Shown one piece after another: positions 27,330 to 35,031 of a DNA stretch of 64,000 nucleotides. The stretch is from Enterocloster asparagiformis. Its GTDB lineage: Bacteria; Bacillota; Clostridia; Lachnospirales; Lachnospiraceae. Every line of letters begins with the position of its first letter. Position 1 is the stretch's first letter. Under the pieces are notes generated by a model. That model did not search any database and had not been told where the DNA came from. It saw nothing but the letters and a program-made list of their open reading frames with translations. The position numbers were made by a program, and so were the translations under genes. The stretch is taken from NCBI GenBank assembly GCA_018380885.1, contig JAGZSY010000011.1, forward strand, positions 88,334 to 152,333, in the 5' to 3' direction.

Positions 27330-28829
27330 TCAAGCCTCACCGCGCTCTGCGTTTTCTCCAGCGTCGTAATCGGGCCGCGCTTCTTCCGCGCTGTTGTCTA
27401 AACCCGCAACCTCCTCGCGGGGCTTTGCTTCCTCTTCACCGCGCGCCTGAGGAATCCCGGTGCCGGACTCCCGGCTCTCTTCCCCAGGCTTTAAGCCCAT
27501 TTCGCGGGTTTCTTCCCGGCTCTCCGCTTCATCGCGGTCCGCTCCCATTTCATCGCCGTGTTCCGGCCACATCCTTCCGTCGAATCCGGGATGCATTCCC
27601 GGGCGCTCCGCCCCGCCCCGGCCGCCGCGCCAAGTCCTCATCTCCGGATGGACCTCCGCCTCGTTCCGGCCATGGGCCCCCGGCTGTCTCCCCGGATGCC
27701 CTCCTGGGCCCCGGCCGCCGCGTGGTCCGCCGCTTCTTCCGCCAGGGCGTCCATCCGGCATTTCCCCGCCGTGCGGGCCTCTCCCCCTGCCGCCTCCGCG
27801 GGGACCTGGCCCTTTCCGGCCTTCCGGACCGTGAGGCCCCGCCTCGGCCGGACGTGGCCAGGACTCCATCATCTTTCCCAGCAGCTGGGATAACTGCTGC
27901 TTTTCCTCCTCAGACAGAGCCGAAAACATTTCTACCATCATCTGACTGTGCCCCTCCCGGAAGCTTTGGGCGGCATTTTCACCGTCCTCCGTCAGCTCCA
28001 GATTGATCTGCCTGCGGTCGCGCTCATTCTGACGCCTCCTGATATACCCGCCGGCTTCCACCTTGCTGAGAATCTCACTCAGGGACCCCGGTTGAACTCC
28101 CAGCATATCCTGAAGCTCCCGCTGGGTAAGTCCCCCTCGCTCGCTCAGCAGGGACAAAATCCGCTGCTGGCCCGATTTCTGGCCCATACCATAGCGGAAA
28201 TAATGCCCGCAGGCCCGAAGCTGCATGACCAGCTTCTCCTCCAGCGTCAGGGATTCACAGTTCCACCCCATATGACCTCTATGCTCTTCACGGTTTCCGG
28301 GCTCAGGATGCTCCGGGTGCTCCCCATGTGCTCCGAGGCCTCCGCGCCCCGGACGCCCCGGGTATTCCCCATATTCTCCATGGCCTCCGCGCCCCGGATG
28401 CCCCGGATATTCCCCTGGTTCTCCGAGACCTCCGCGCCCCGGATGCCCCGGGTGTTCCCCACATTCTCCATGGCCTCCGCGCCCCGGATGCCCCGGGTAT
28501 TCCCCACATTCTCCACGGCCTCCGCGCCCCGGATGCCCCGGGCGCTCCCCACATTCTCCACGGCCTCCACGCCCCGGATGCCTCGGGCGCTCCTCATGAT
28601 CTCCACATCCCGGGCGCCCGGCGTGCCTCCCGTGTCCGGCGTGCTCCCTGTACCGGCCATATTCTCCGCCCGTTTCATCTCCCCGGCCTTCCGCCTGCTC
28701 AGCCGGGCAGCCGTCCTTCTCAAAAAAGCGCAGCCCCTTTGTGCATTGCAGCGCATCTGCCGGACAATGTCTGGGACACTCCGGGCAGGTATTCCTCTCT
28801 GTATTCTCATTCATCGTGTTTTCGTTCAT
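27330..28829 (-). CDS. MarR-family regulator with Cys cluster and Gly/His/Pro repeats
   Basis: This 499-residue protein is more than three times the usual MarR length. Order: a cysteine cluster C15-x2-C18-x3-C22-x6-C29 plus C41; a low-complexity region with seven tandem 15-residue repeats (about residues 74-178); a MarR winged helix (about 195-310, with LTQRELQDMLGVQPGSLSEI and RRRQNERDRRQ wing); a Gly/Arg/Pro/His-rich stretch (about 315-420); and an acidic tail. The helix-turn-helix is certain. The repeats and cysteines look suited to metal or redox sensing (inference). GGAG lies 10 bases before ATG 28829. Its promoter carries two matching operators, so it autoregulates. Confidence 0.85.
   Translation of the reverse strand: MNENTMNENTERNTCPECPRHCPADALQCTKGLRFFEKDGCPAEQAEGRGDETGGEYGRYREHAGHGRHAGRPGCGDHEERPRHPGRGGRGECGERPGHPGRGGRGECGEYPGHPGRGGHGECGEHPGHPGRGGLGEPGEYPGHPGRGGHGEYGEYPGRPGRGGLGAHGEHPEHPEPGNREEHRGHMGWNCESLTLEEKLVMQLRACGHYFRYGMGQKSGQQRILSLLSERGGLTQRELQDMLGVQPGSLSEILSKVEAGGYIRRRQNERDRRQINLELTEDGENAAQSFREGHSQMMVEMFSALSEEEKQQLSQLLGKMMESWPRPAEAGPHGPEGRKGPGPRGGGRGRGPHGGEMPDGRPGGRSGGPRGGRGPGGHPGRQPGAHGRNEAEVHPEMRTWRGGRGGAERPGMHPGFDGRMWPEHGDEMGADRDEAESREETREMGLKPGEESRESGTGIPQARGEEEAKPREEVAGLDNSAEEARPDYDAGENAERGEA
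28296..28610 (-). repeat. Seven tandem 45-bp repeats inside the MarR gene
   Basis: The unit encodes 15 residues of the type GRGECGEYPGHPGRG, with variation at Cys, Tyr, His and Arg positions. Because 45 is a multiple of three, all frames stay open, which produces false overlapping reading frames. The array can expand or contract by slippage. Confidence 0.9.
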
Positions 28830-28870
28830 GATATCCACTCCTTTTCAAACAAAACCATTGTCTCGTGTCA

Positions 28871-28888
28871 TTTAATTAGGTACCTTGA
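28871..28888. promoter_or_regulatory. MarR operator 1 (downstream of the -10 box)
   Basis: TTTAATTAGGTACCTTGA is the exact inverse of the site at 28921-28938 and contains the palindrome GGTACC. It lies 8 bases past the -10 hexamer, covering the transcription start. Confidence 0.75.
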
Positions 28889-28895
28889 TATTTGC

Positions 28896-28924
28896 ATTAT
28901 AAAGCGTCCGCTTCAAAATGTCAA
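28896..28924 (-). promoter_or_regulatory. Consensus promoter of the MarR gene
   Basis: Read leftward it is TTGACA (28919-28924), 17 bases, TATAAT (28896-28901): a perfect sigma-A consensus. Flanking operators explain how so strong a promoter can be held off. Confidence 0.88.
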
Positions 28925-28938
28925 GGTACCTAATTAAA
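28921..28938. promoter_or_regulatory. MarR operator 2 (overlapping the -35 box)
   Basis: TCAAGGTACCTAATTAAA overlaps the -35 hexamer by four bases and is the inverse copy of 28871-28888. Two copies 32 bases apart suit two MarR dimers. Confidence 0.75.
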
Positions 28939-29129
28939 TATTTTTATCTATATCAGTCTGCCTGATCCGCTCTGTTAAAGCTAATCAACGCTTCCACGAC
29001 AAAAGAGAAATCATTTTCCCCCCGCAAAAAAGGCCCCGGCAGCGCCGAAGCCATATATCCCATATTCCCCTTAAATCTCTTGGTTCTTCATCATCTTATA
29101 AATTTATCCAATTTTAATCCAATCCCTAA

Positions 29130-29603
29130 TTAGACGGCTGCCTTTGCCTCGCTCAATAACAATTTTTTGACATAGGGTTTATTTTCCTCGCTGAGCAAAA
29201 ACATAAACGCGCTGTTGCGGCATTTTTGCAGCCGCTCCCCTTTGAAGATAAAGTCGTAGCCCATGGAACATTTCTGGTTGCAGGCGGCCGGGTCCAACAG
29301 GCGCTTGCACAAAGGCGCGGCCTGGATGGTCTGTGCCATCTCATCGGGCAGCGTCTTTAAGACGTCCAAATATTGGGCCACATGGCTGGCGTAAATACGG
29401 GCCACGAGCCCCTTCTTGCGAAATACAAAATTGACAATCGCTTTTTTATTCAGGCTGTAAGTGACGACATAACCGCTCTTAGCCAGCTTCACCTCTATCT
29501 TACATCCAAGTTTTGTCAACTCATCGTGCAGTCCGCTCACAAAATCCTTGTTTTCCTCCTGGACAGAACCTAAAAAATCATGAAACGTGTATTTTTCACT
29601 CAT
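29130..29603 (-). CDS. Conserved-looking protein of unknown function with C-terminal cysteines
   Basis: The 157-residue soluble protein has no signal peptide or membrane segment. Four cysteines are spaced C-x8-C-x3-C-x15-C (about residues 99-128) around CNQKCSMGYDFIFKGE, suggesting a metal site or structural cluster. I do not recognise the family. GGGAG lies 10 bases before the ATG; codon use resembles its neighbours. It stands alone between the MarR and YitT genes. Confidence 0.75.
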   Translation of the reverse strand: MSEKYTFHDFLGSVQEENKDFVSGLHDELTKLGCKIEVKLAKSGYVVTYSLNKKAIVNFVFRKKGLVARIYASHVAQYLDVLKTLPDEMAQTIQAAPLCKRLLDPAACNQKCSMGYDFIFKGERLQKCRNSAFMFLLSEENKPYVKKLLLSEAKAAV

Positions 29604-29820
29604 TGTATCATCACTCCCTGCGGTTCTTGATCCGCTCTTTTCATTTACTATCCAAATCGTATTTTTCAGATAGCGCCAACGCCGTCCCTGTTCCCGATAT
29701 CGAACTCTCCCCGCGTAATTAACAATTATAATGCCAAAGCCTCATTTTGTATTGTAAAAAAACGTCATCCCTTCCCGCTGCTTATAGGATAGCCGGTCCG
29801 GAGCCGGCGTATCCCGCCGA

Positions 29821-29866
29821 TGCAAAAAAGGAAGGCCGCCTCTCTTGGGGCGCGCCTCCCTCACCG
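29821..29866 (-). terminator. Terminator after the YitT gene
   Basis: On the leftward transcript GGAGGCGCGCC pairs imperfectly with GGCGGCCTTCC and is followed by TTTTTT. The rest of the 286-base gap to 29603 contains only a short GGATA/TATCC hairpin. Confidence 0.55.
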
Positions 29867-29889
29867 TTTCCAACGTTCACCCGGCCGCC

Positions 29890-30789
29890 TCACTCCAGCG
29901 GCTTGCGGTAAAACCGTCCCACGAACCGCTCGGTTTTCAGGACGTTGATTATCACATGCTCATCCGCGTGACGGATCAGATGGATGGCATCCGTGGACTC
30001 ATAGGACGAGAGCACGGTGTTCAGAATATACATTTTCTTTTTGCTGTACCCGCCGTAAGCCTCCACACAGGAAATTCCGTGGTGGAAATGGTGGATGTAG
30101 GCGTCGATCACCTCCGGTCCCTTTACGGTGGTCACCTGCAAGGTCACCTGATCGTACCGGTGGTGGAAGGCAGAAATCATGCGGGTGGAAATAAATTGGA
30201 AAATAATGGAGTACCCCGCATACTTCCAGCCGAAAATGCTGCCGTAGATAAAGTACATCACGGCATTTCCAAAAAATACCCAGGTCCAGATAGACCGGCC
30301 TGTCCGGTTGGACACGTACAGCGCGATAAAGTCCGTTCCTCCGGTGGAGGCGTTTCCCCGCAGCGCCACCACAATGGAGGCTCCCCAGATCACGCCTCCG
30401 AAAATGACGTTGAGCACCTCGTCGTTGAAGATGGGCGAGAAGATGAACAGTTGGAGAAACAGGCTGCACAGCACCACCTGAATCAGCGAAAAAGCGGTGA
30501 ACCGCAGGCTGATACCCCTGCAGCACAGCACAGCCACCGGGATGTTAAACAGCAGCATGGTCAGCTGCATGGGGATATTGAACCCCCGCAGCATCCCCAA
30601 ACGCTCCACCAGCATGGCAAGTCCGGTAAATCCCCCGGAAATAATCCCGGTCGGCCGGGCAAATACCTGCAGCACATAGGACTGGATCAAGGCCGAGAAA
30701 ATGACGGCCAGCAGCGTGATGGTGTAACGGACCTCCCTCCGGTGTTTTAGGTATTCAATATAATCACTGATCATACGGATTCGATTCAT
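29890..30789 (-). CDS. YitT-family membrane protein (DUF161 + DUF2179)
   Basis: The 299-residue protein has five to six membrane helices in the first 200 residues (for example ISGGFTGLAMLVERLG and GGTDFIALYVSNRTG) and a C-terminal cytoplasmic DUF2179 domain with CVEAYGGYSKKKMYIL. Members are proposed transporters of unknown substrate. Start 30789 has GGAG 8 bases upstream; the ATG at 30813 does not. Confidence 0.87.
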   Translation of the reverse strand: MNRIRMISDYIEYLKHRREVRYTITLLAVIFSALIQSYVLQVFARPTGIISGGFTGLAMLVERLGMLRGFNIPMQLTMLLFNIPVAVLCCRGISLRFTAFSLIQVVLCSLFLQLFIFSPIFNDEVLNVIFGGVIWGASIVVALRGNASTGGTDFIALYVSNRTGRSIWTWVFFGNAVMYFIYGSIFGWKYAGYSIIFQFISTRMISAFHHRYDQVTLQVTTVKGPEVIDAYIHHFHHGISCVEAYGGYSKKKMYILNTVLSSYESTDAIHLIRHADEHVIINVLKTERFVGRFYRKPLE

Positions 30790-30853
30790 GAGCGGAACTC
30801 CAGTCAATCTCATATTTCAGGAGAAAACAGGGCCGCCCCCAAACCGCAGCGCG

Positions 30854-31288
30854 TCAGATCACATAATTGTCCTGCATGGCCTTCTGCCACTGCACCAGAT
30901 CGTCCAGCGTATAGCGGTCCACCACGTCCTTGATGGCCCCGTCCAGCTCCTTCCAGAGCTTTAAGGTCACGCATTCCTGCTGGCGCGTGCAGGGGTTATC
31001 GTCCCCTGTGAGGCAGTCCACCGGCGCTAAGCTTCCCTCGGTCACCCGCAGAATCATGCCCACCGTGTAGTCTTTCGCCGGGCGGGACAGATAATATCCC
31101 CCCTGGTTTCCCCGGATACTGCGGACATAGCCCGCTCTGGATAGTATGGATATAATCTGCTCTAAATATTTGCCGGAAATGTCCTGGCGTTTTGCAATGT
31201 CTTTTATTTTAACAGGCTCCCCGTCCGCATGGAGCGCCAGGTCTACCATGGTGCGCAGGGCGTAGCGCCCTTTTGTGGATATCAGCAT
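30854..31288 (-). CDS. Rrf2-family regulator with a three-cysteine site (IscR/CymR type)
   Basis: The 144-residue protein has the Rrf2 winged helix (KIKDIAKRQDISGKYLEQI) and a wing RGNQGGYYLSRP. Cysteines C92, C100 and C106 have the spacing of iron-sulfur-binding IscR-like members, so it may sense iron-sulfur or cysteine status. An inverted repeat lies in its promoter spacer. No isc, suf or cys genes are adjacent in this window. Confidence 0.88.
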   Translation of the reverse strand: MLISTKGRYALRTMVDLALHADGEPVKIKDIAKRQDISGKYLEQIISILSRAGYVRSIRGNQGGYYLSRPAKDYTVGMILRVTEGSLAPVDCLTGDDNPCTRQQECVTLKLWKELDGAIKDVVDRYTLDDLVQWQKAMQDNYVI

Positions 31289-31330
31289 AATTTGTCACAT
31301 CCTTTAATCGTCATTGTCGGTAATATGAAT

Positions 31331-31360
31331 ATCATACTATTCCTGTAGGAAATATGTCAA
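31331..31360 (-). promoter_or_regulatory. Promoter of the Rrf2 gene with internal operator
   Basis: Leftward TTGACA (31355-31360) and TATGAT (31331-31336) are 18 bases apart. The spacer holds the inverted repeat TTCCT-GT-AGGAA (31340-31351), a likely Rrf2 binding site for autorepression. Confidence 0.65.
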
Positions 31361-31379
31361 TAGGGTTTTGGCCGCCCGC

Positions 31380-31594
31380 AAAAATAAAGACAGACAGCCG
31401 CTTCTATACAAGCATAAAGCGGCTGCCTGTCTTCATTTTTACGCTAGCAATAAATTGCCGACGCGTAAGTAGAAGCTGCCTTTCCCCCACAGAAAGCAGC
31501 TTCTGGTCACGATCTTATACCGTCACACTATTTAGTTTATCTGGCATCCCCATACCAAACAAAACATTGTAAGGCACTCCGTTGTGCTTCTTAC
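31380..31594 (-). ncRNA. Candidate structured small RNA of about 215 nt, family not recognised
   Basis: No reading frame fits this stretch. Leftward it starts just after a promoter (TTGACA 31624-31629, 17 bases, TATAGT 31601-31606) and ends at a hairpin followed by U-rich sequence. Between lie successive stems: TGTAAG/CTTACA at the 5' end (31568-31595), GGTAT/ATGCC, AGAAGCTGC/GCAGCTTCT (about 31470-31503), TTACGC/GCGTAA, then the terminator. It has no T-box or SRP motif. The nearby Rrf2 and tcdA genes recall the Bacillus neighbourhood of 6S RNA, but I could not fold it into the 6S rod. raiA-type RNA is another candidate. Confidence 0.6.
31387..31433 (-). terminator. Terminator of the small RNA
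   Basis: AAGACAG-x-CAGCCGCTT pairs with AAGCGGCTG-x-CTGTCTT with a single mismatch, followed leftward by TTTATTTTT. A shorter T-run on the other side makes it partly bidirectional. Confidence 0.85.
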
Positions 31595-31600
31595 AGACAC

Positions 31601-31629
31601 ACTATAGCATCCCAGGGGTATTTTGTCAA
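31601..31629 (-). promoter_or_regulatory. Promoter of the small RNA
   Basis: TTGACA and TATAGT, read leftward, are separated by exactly 17 bases; no gene starts downstream for 300 bases. Confidence 0.7.
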
Positions 31630-31704
31630 TAATTTTTGTGCAATTTAGTGAATTGCGACCTGTTTCGACATTATTTTTATATTAAATTTCCGCGAACGTC
31701 CGTC

Positions 31705-31729
31705 ATGCAAAGACACTTGTCTTTTGCAT
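31705..31729. promoter_or_regulatory. 25-bp near-palindrome upstream of the spoVAF-like gene
   Basis: ATGCAAAGACA faces TGTCTTTTGCAT with one extra T. The right arm ends in CATAAT, similar to the -10 of forespore sigma-G promoters, which would fit the gene. It may be operator, promoter or both. Confidence 0.35.
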
Positions 31730-31794
31730 AATTTCTCTGGGTGTGCGCATACTCTTCTTAGACTTATTTTTATAGCGCTTTAAGGAGGAACTTC

Positions 31795-33204
31795 ATGGAA
31801 TTTTCAAAAAACCTGCAGGATAATATCGACTATCTTCACAAAAAGTTAAATGTACAGGACAATTTCGATGTGGTCTACCGGACCCTTCAGATCGGCGGCC
31901 GGACAGCCTGTCTTTATTTTATAGATGGCTTTGCGAAGGATGATACCCTGCTGAAAATCCTCCAGGTATTCAGCACAGTCAAGGCGGACGCCATGCCGGA
32001 GGACGCCCACGGGTTCACGAAGCGCTACGTGCCCTACGGCGAGGTGGGTCTGGTCAAAAAGGACACGGACATGATCGTTCAGCTCCTGTCCGGCGTCTCC
32101 TGCCTGCTGATCGACGGGTACGATGCCTGCATCACAATCGACGCCCGCACGTATCCCTCCCGCGGCGTCAGCGAGCCGGAAAAGGACAAGGTCATGCGCG
32201 GTTCCCGGGACGGCTTTGTGGAAACACTGGTGTTCAACACCGCCCTGATCCGGCGGCGCATCCGCGATCCCAAGCTGACCATGGAAATCATGACCGCTGG
32301 GGAGAGCTCCCACACGGACATCGCCATCTGCTATATGCAAAACCGGGTGGACAAGCCCCTCCTAGACAAAATCAAGCAGCGGATTCAAAACCTCGAGGTG
32401 GATGCCCTGACCATGAACCAGGAGAGCTTAGCCGAGTGTATTTATCCCCACAAATGGTTTAATCCCTTCCCCAAATTCAAGTTCTCCGAGCGGCCCGACA
32501 CCGCGGCCGCCTCGGTGCTGGAGGGTAATATCATCATCCTGGTGGACAATTCCCCCTCCGCCATGATCCTGCCCTCCTCCGTGTTCGACATCATCGAGGA
32601 GGCGGACGATTACTATTTCCCGCCCATCACAGGCACCTATTTGCGCCTGTCCCGCATGTTCATCTCCCTCCTCTCCCTGCTGCTGACGCCCATCTGGCTT
32701 ATGCTCATGCAGAACCCGGACCTGATTCCCTCCTGGCTGGCCTTTATCCGGGTGTCGGACCCCTTAAACGTGCCCCTGATCTGGCAGCTTTTGATTCTGG
32801 AATTTGCCATCGACGGGCTGCGGCTGGCGGCGGTGAACACCCCCAACATGCTGACCACGCCGCTGAGTGTGATCGCCGGTATCGTGCTGGGCGAGTACGC
32901 GGTGAAGTCGGGCTGGTTCAACAGCGAAACCATGCTGTACATGGCCTTTGTGACCATCGCCAACTACTCCCAGGCCAGCTTTGAGCTGGGCTACGCCATG
33001 AAATTTATGCGGATTATCATCCTGATCCTCACCGCCATATTCAACATCTGGGGATTTGCGGCTGGCGTAATCATCTCCTTCTGCGCCATCGTGTTCAACA
33101 AGACAATTGCCGGCAAGAGTTATATCTACCCCCTGATTCCCTTCAGCTTCTCCGAACTGAAAAAGCGGTTCCTGCGCGGGCGGCTCCCCCACGCGGAGAA
33201 ATAA
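31795..33204 (+). CDS. spoVAF: GerA-family spore germination protein, SpoVAF-like
   Basis: The 469-residue protein has a soluble N-terminal half (about 1-270) and four to five membrane helices after that, as in GerA A-subunits. The motif SPSAMILPSSVFDIIEEADDY and LRLAAVNTPNMLTTPLS fit SpoVAF, which sits in the spore inner membrane with the SpoVA channel. No spoVA genes or GerB/GerC partners are adjacent, so it is a stand-alone copy here. AAGGAGG precedes the ATG. Confidence 0.85.
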   Translation: MEFSKNLQDNIDYLHKKLNVQDNFDVVYRTLQIGGRTACLYFIDGFAKDDTLLKILQVFSTVKADAMPEDAHGFTKRYVPYGEVGLVKKDTDMIVQLLSGVSCLLIDGYDACITIDARTYPSRGVSEPEKDKVMRGSRDGFVETLVFNTALIRRRIRDPKLTMEIMTAGESSHTDIAICYMQNRVDKPLLDKIKQRIQNLEVDALTMNQESLAECIYPHKWFNPFPKFKFSERPDTAAASVLEGNIIILVDNSPSAMILPSSVFDIIEEADDYYFPPITGTYLRLSRMFISLLSLLLTPIWLMLMQNPDLIPSWLAFIRVSDPLNVPLIWQLLILEFAIDGLRLAAVNTPNMLTTPLSVIAGIVLGEYAVKSGWFNSETMLYMAFVTIANYSQASFELGYAMKFMRIIILILTAIFNIWGFAAGVIISFCAIVFNKTIAGKSYIYPLIPFSFSELKKRFLRGRLPHAEK

Positions 33205-33223
33205 ACAGCCCTCAGGCCAAAAC

Positions 33224-33267
33224 GGGCCGGATTCGCGGACAGCCTCTGCTGCCCCCGAATCCGGCCC
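33224..33267. terminator. Convergent terminator between spoVAF-like gene and galT
   Basis: GGGCCGGATTCG pairs perfectly with CGAATCCGGCCC around a 20-base loop. T-runs are weak, but its position between convergent genes supports termination. Confidence 0.65.
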
Positions 33268-33297
33268 TACTCAATTTACCTCATATTTCCCGGCGGC

Positions 33298-34818
33298 TTA
33301 GGCCTCGTCAAAGCCAACGCTGGCCAGGAACCGCCCGAACGCCGCGCGCCCATTCTCATCGCACTTGTAAACACCCGCGTCCTCCAGCACCCTGGCGAAC
33401 ACGTTGCCCACCTCTGTTTTCAGGATACCGTCCACATTCTCCCGGGTGACGGCAACGCCCGAGGCCGCGTAGCGGGGCAGGAACTCTTCCACCCAGTCCG
33501 CGTGCTTGGACAACTCCTCGTCCCCGCGGATATCCCTGCCCTCCACAATGGCATCCGCCAGGCCGGCCAGCTCTTTCTTGAGCCTTGAGGGGAGCACCGC
33601 CAGGCCCATGACCTCGATCAGGCCGATGTTCTCCTTCTTAATGTGATGCAGCTCCTGATGGGGATGGTACACGCCCAGCGGGAACTCCTCGGTGGTGATG
33701 TTGTTGCGCAGCACCAGATCCAGCTCAAACATGTCCCCCACCTTGCGGGCGATGGGCGTGATGGTGTTGTGGGGCTCGCCCCCGGTCTGAGCGAAGATAA
33801 AGGCCGCCTCGTCGCTGTAGCCCCTCCAGGCCGCCAGCACCCTGTCCCCCAGCTCCACCAGGCGTTCGGAATCCTTGCAGCGCAGGCGCAGCACGGACAT
33901 GGGCCAAAATACGATTCCCGCCTCCACGTCCTCGAATCCCTTCAGCGCAAAATGCTTCTCAATGGGCGCCTTGGCCATTGCAAAGGTGTAATGGCCGCCC
34001 TGGAAATGGTCGTGGCTCAAAATCGAACCGCCCACAATGGGCAGATCAGCGTTGGAACCCAGGAAGTAGTGGGGGAACAGCTTGATAAAGTCAAAGAGCT
34101 TCACAAACGTGGCCCGCTCGATCTTCATGGGAATATGCTCGCCGTTGAACACGATGCAGTGCTCGTTGTAATACACATAGGGGGAATACTGGAACCCCCA
34201 TTCCGTGCCGTTGACCGTGATGGGGATTACCCGGTGGTTGTTCCTGGCCGGATGGTTGGTTCTGCCCGCATAGCCCACGTTTTCCATACACAGCTGGCAC
34301 TTGGGATAGCCGCTCTGCTTGGCCAGCTTGGCCGCGGCGATGGCCTTGGGGTCCTTCTCGGGCTTGGACAGGTTCACCGTGATATCCAGCACGCCGTACC
34401 TGGTATCCGCCGTCCACTTCATATCCTTTTTGATGCGGTAGCGGCGTATGTAGTCCGAGTCCTGGCTCAGCTTATAGTAATAATCCGTGGCCGCCTCGGG
34501 AGACTGCTCATAGCGCTTCCAAAACTCCCGCGCGACCTCCGACGGCCTGGGCATCAGGCAGTTCATCAGCCTGGTGTCGAACAGGTCCCGGTACACCACG
34601 CTGTCCTCCTCCAGCACGCCCCGGGCGCAGGCGTCGTCCAGAAGCTCTCTCAGGATCTCCTCCAGCCCGCCGCAGACCCCAGGCGTTTCCGGTTCCCGGT
34701 ACTCCTCAAGGCCCATAACCTCCAGCATCTGGTTGCGCGCGTAGATGGCATCCTCCTTTGCAATGAGCCCCGTCTCCAGGCCGTACTCCACCAATCCTCT
34801 GATCGCATCATCAATCAT
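33298..34818 (-). CDS. galT: UDP-glucose--hexose-1-phosphate uridylyltransferase, class II
   Basis: The 506-residue enzyme exchanges UMP between UDP-glucose and galactose 1-phosphate in the Leloir pathway. It has the class II features: SHDHFQGGHYTFAM, EWGFQYSPYVYYNEH and GVYHPHQELHHIKKENIGL with the catalytic HPH. The start at 34818 has GGAGGG upstream; an extension of 17 codons does not. galK and galE are not adjacent. No gene lies in the 213 bases to the right. Confidence 0.92.
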   Translation of the reverse strand: MIDDAIRGLVEYGLETGLIAKEDAIYARNQMLEVMGLEEYREPETPGVCGGLEEILRELLDDACARGVLEEDSVVYRDLFDTRLMNCLMPRPSEVAREFWKRYEQSPEAATDYYYKLSQDSDYIRRYRIKKDMKWTADTRYGVLDITVNLSKPEKDPKAIAAAKLAKQSGYPKCQLCMENVGYAGRTNHPARNNHRVIPITVNGTEWGFQYSPYVYYNEHCIVFNGEHIPMKIERATFVKLFDFIKLFPHYFLGSNADLPIVGGSILSHDHFQGGHYTFAMAKAPIEKHFALKGFEDVEAGIVFWPMSVLRLRCKDSERLVELGDRVLAAWRGYSDEAAFIFAQTGGEPHNTITPIARKVGDMFELDLVLRNNITTEEFPLGVYHPHQELHHIKKENIGLIEVMGLAVLPSRLKKELAGLADAIVEGRDIRGDEELSKHADWVEEFLPRYAASGVAVTRENVDGILKTEVGNVFARVLEDAGVYKCDENGRAAFGRFLASVGFDEA

Positions 34819-35031
34819 CGCAAGTCCCTCCAGCTTCTCAGTATTTTGTTCCGGTCCCCCGTTTTGCACCGGGCGCGCAAAGGGCCGCGCCCATGTCCGG
34901 GAGCAAATGGCTCCAGGCTTGTTAAAACCTGGTCAATTGTCCCTATTATAGCCCACAAAAAGCCTGAATTCAATGGCAATTTCTTAGGTGTACTAGCAAA
35001 ATTCTATGATGCCCCACCGCCCGGTTCATGC

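Noticed and set aside
28296..28610. CRISPR-like array
   Set aside because: The repeats are directly adjacent with no unique spacers and lie in frame inside a coding gene.
28303..28831. Several long overlapping reading frames on both strands over the MarR repeats
   Set aside because: The 45-bp repeat keeps all frames open; only the frame with ribosome binding site, promoter and a MarR domain is real.
31380..31594. T-box or riboswitch leader of the Rrf2 gene
   Set aside because: No T-box consensus is seen, and a separate Rrf2 promoter with operator lies after the terminator.
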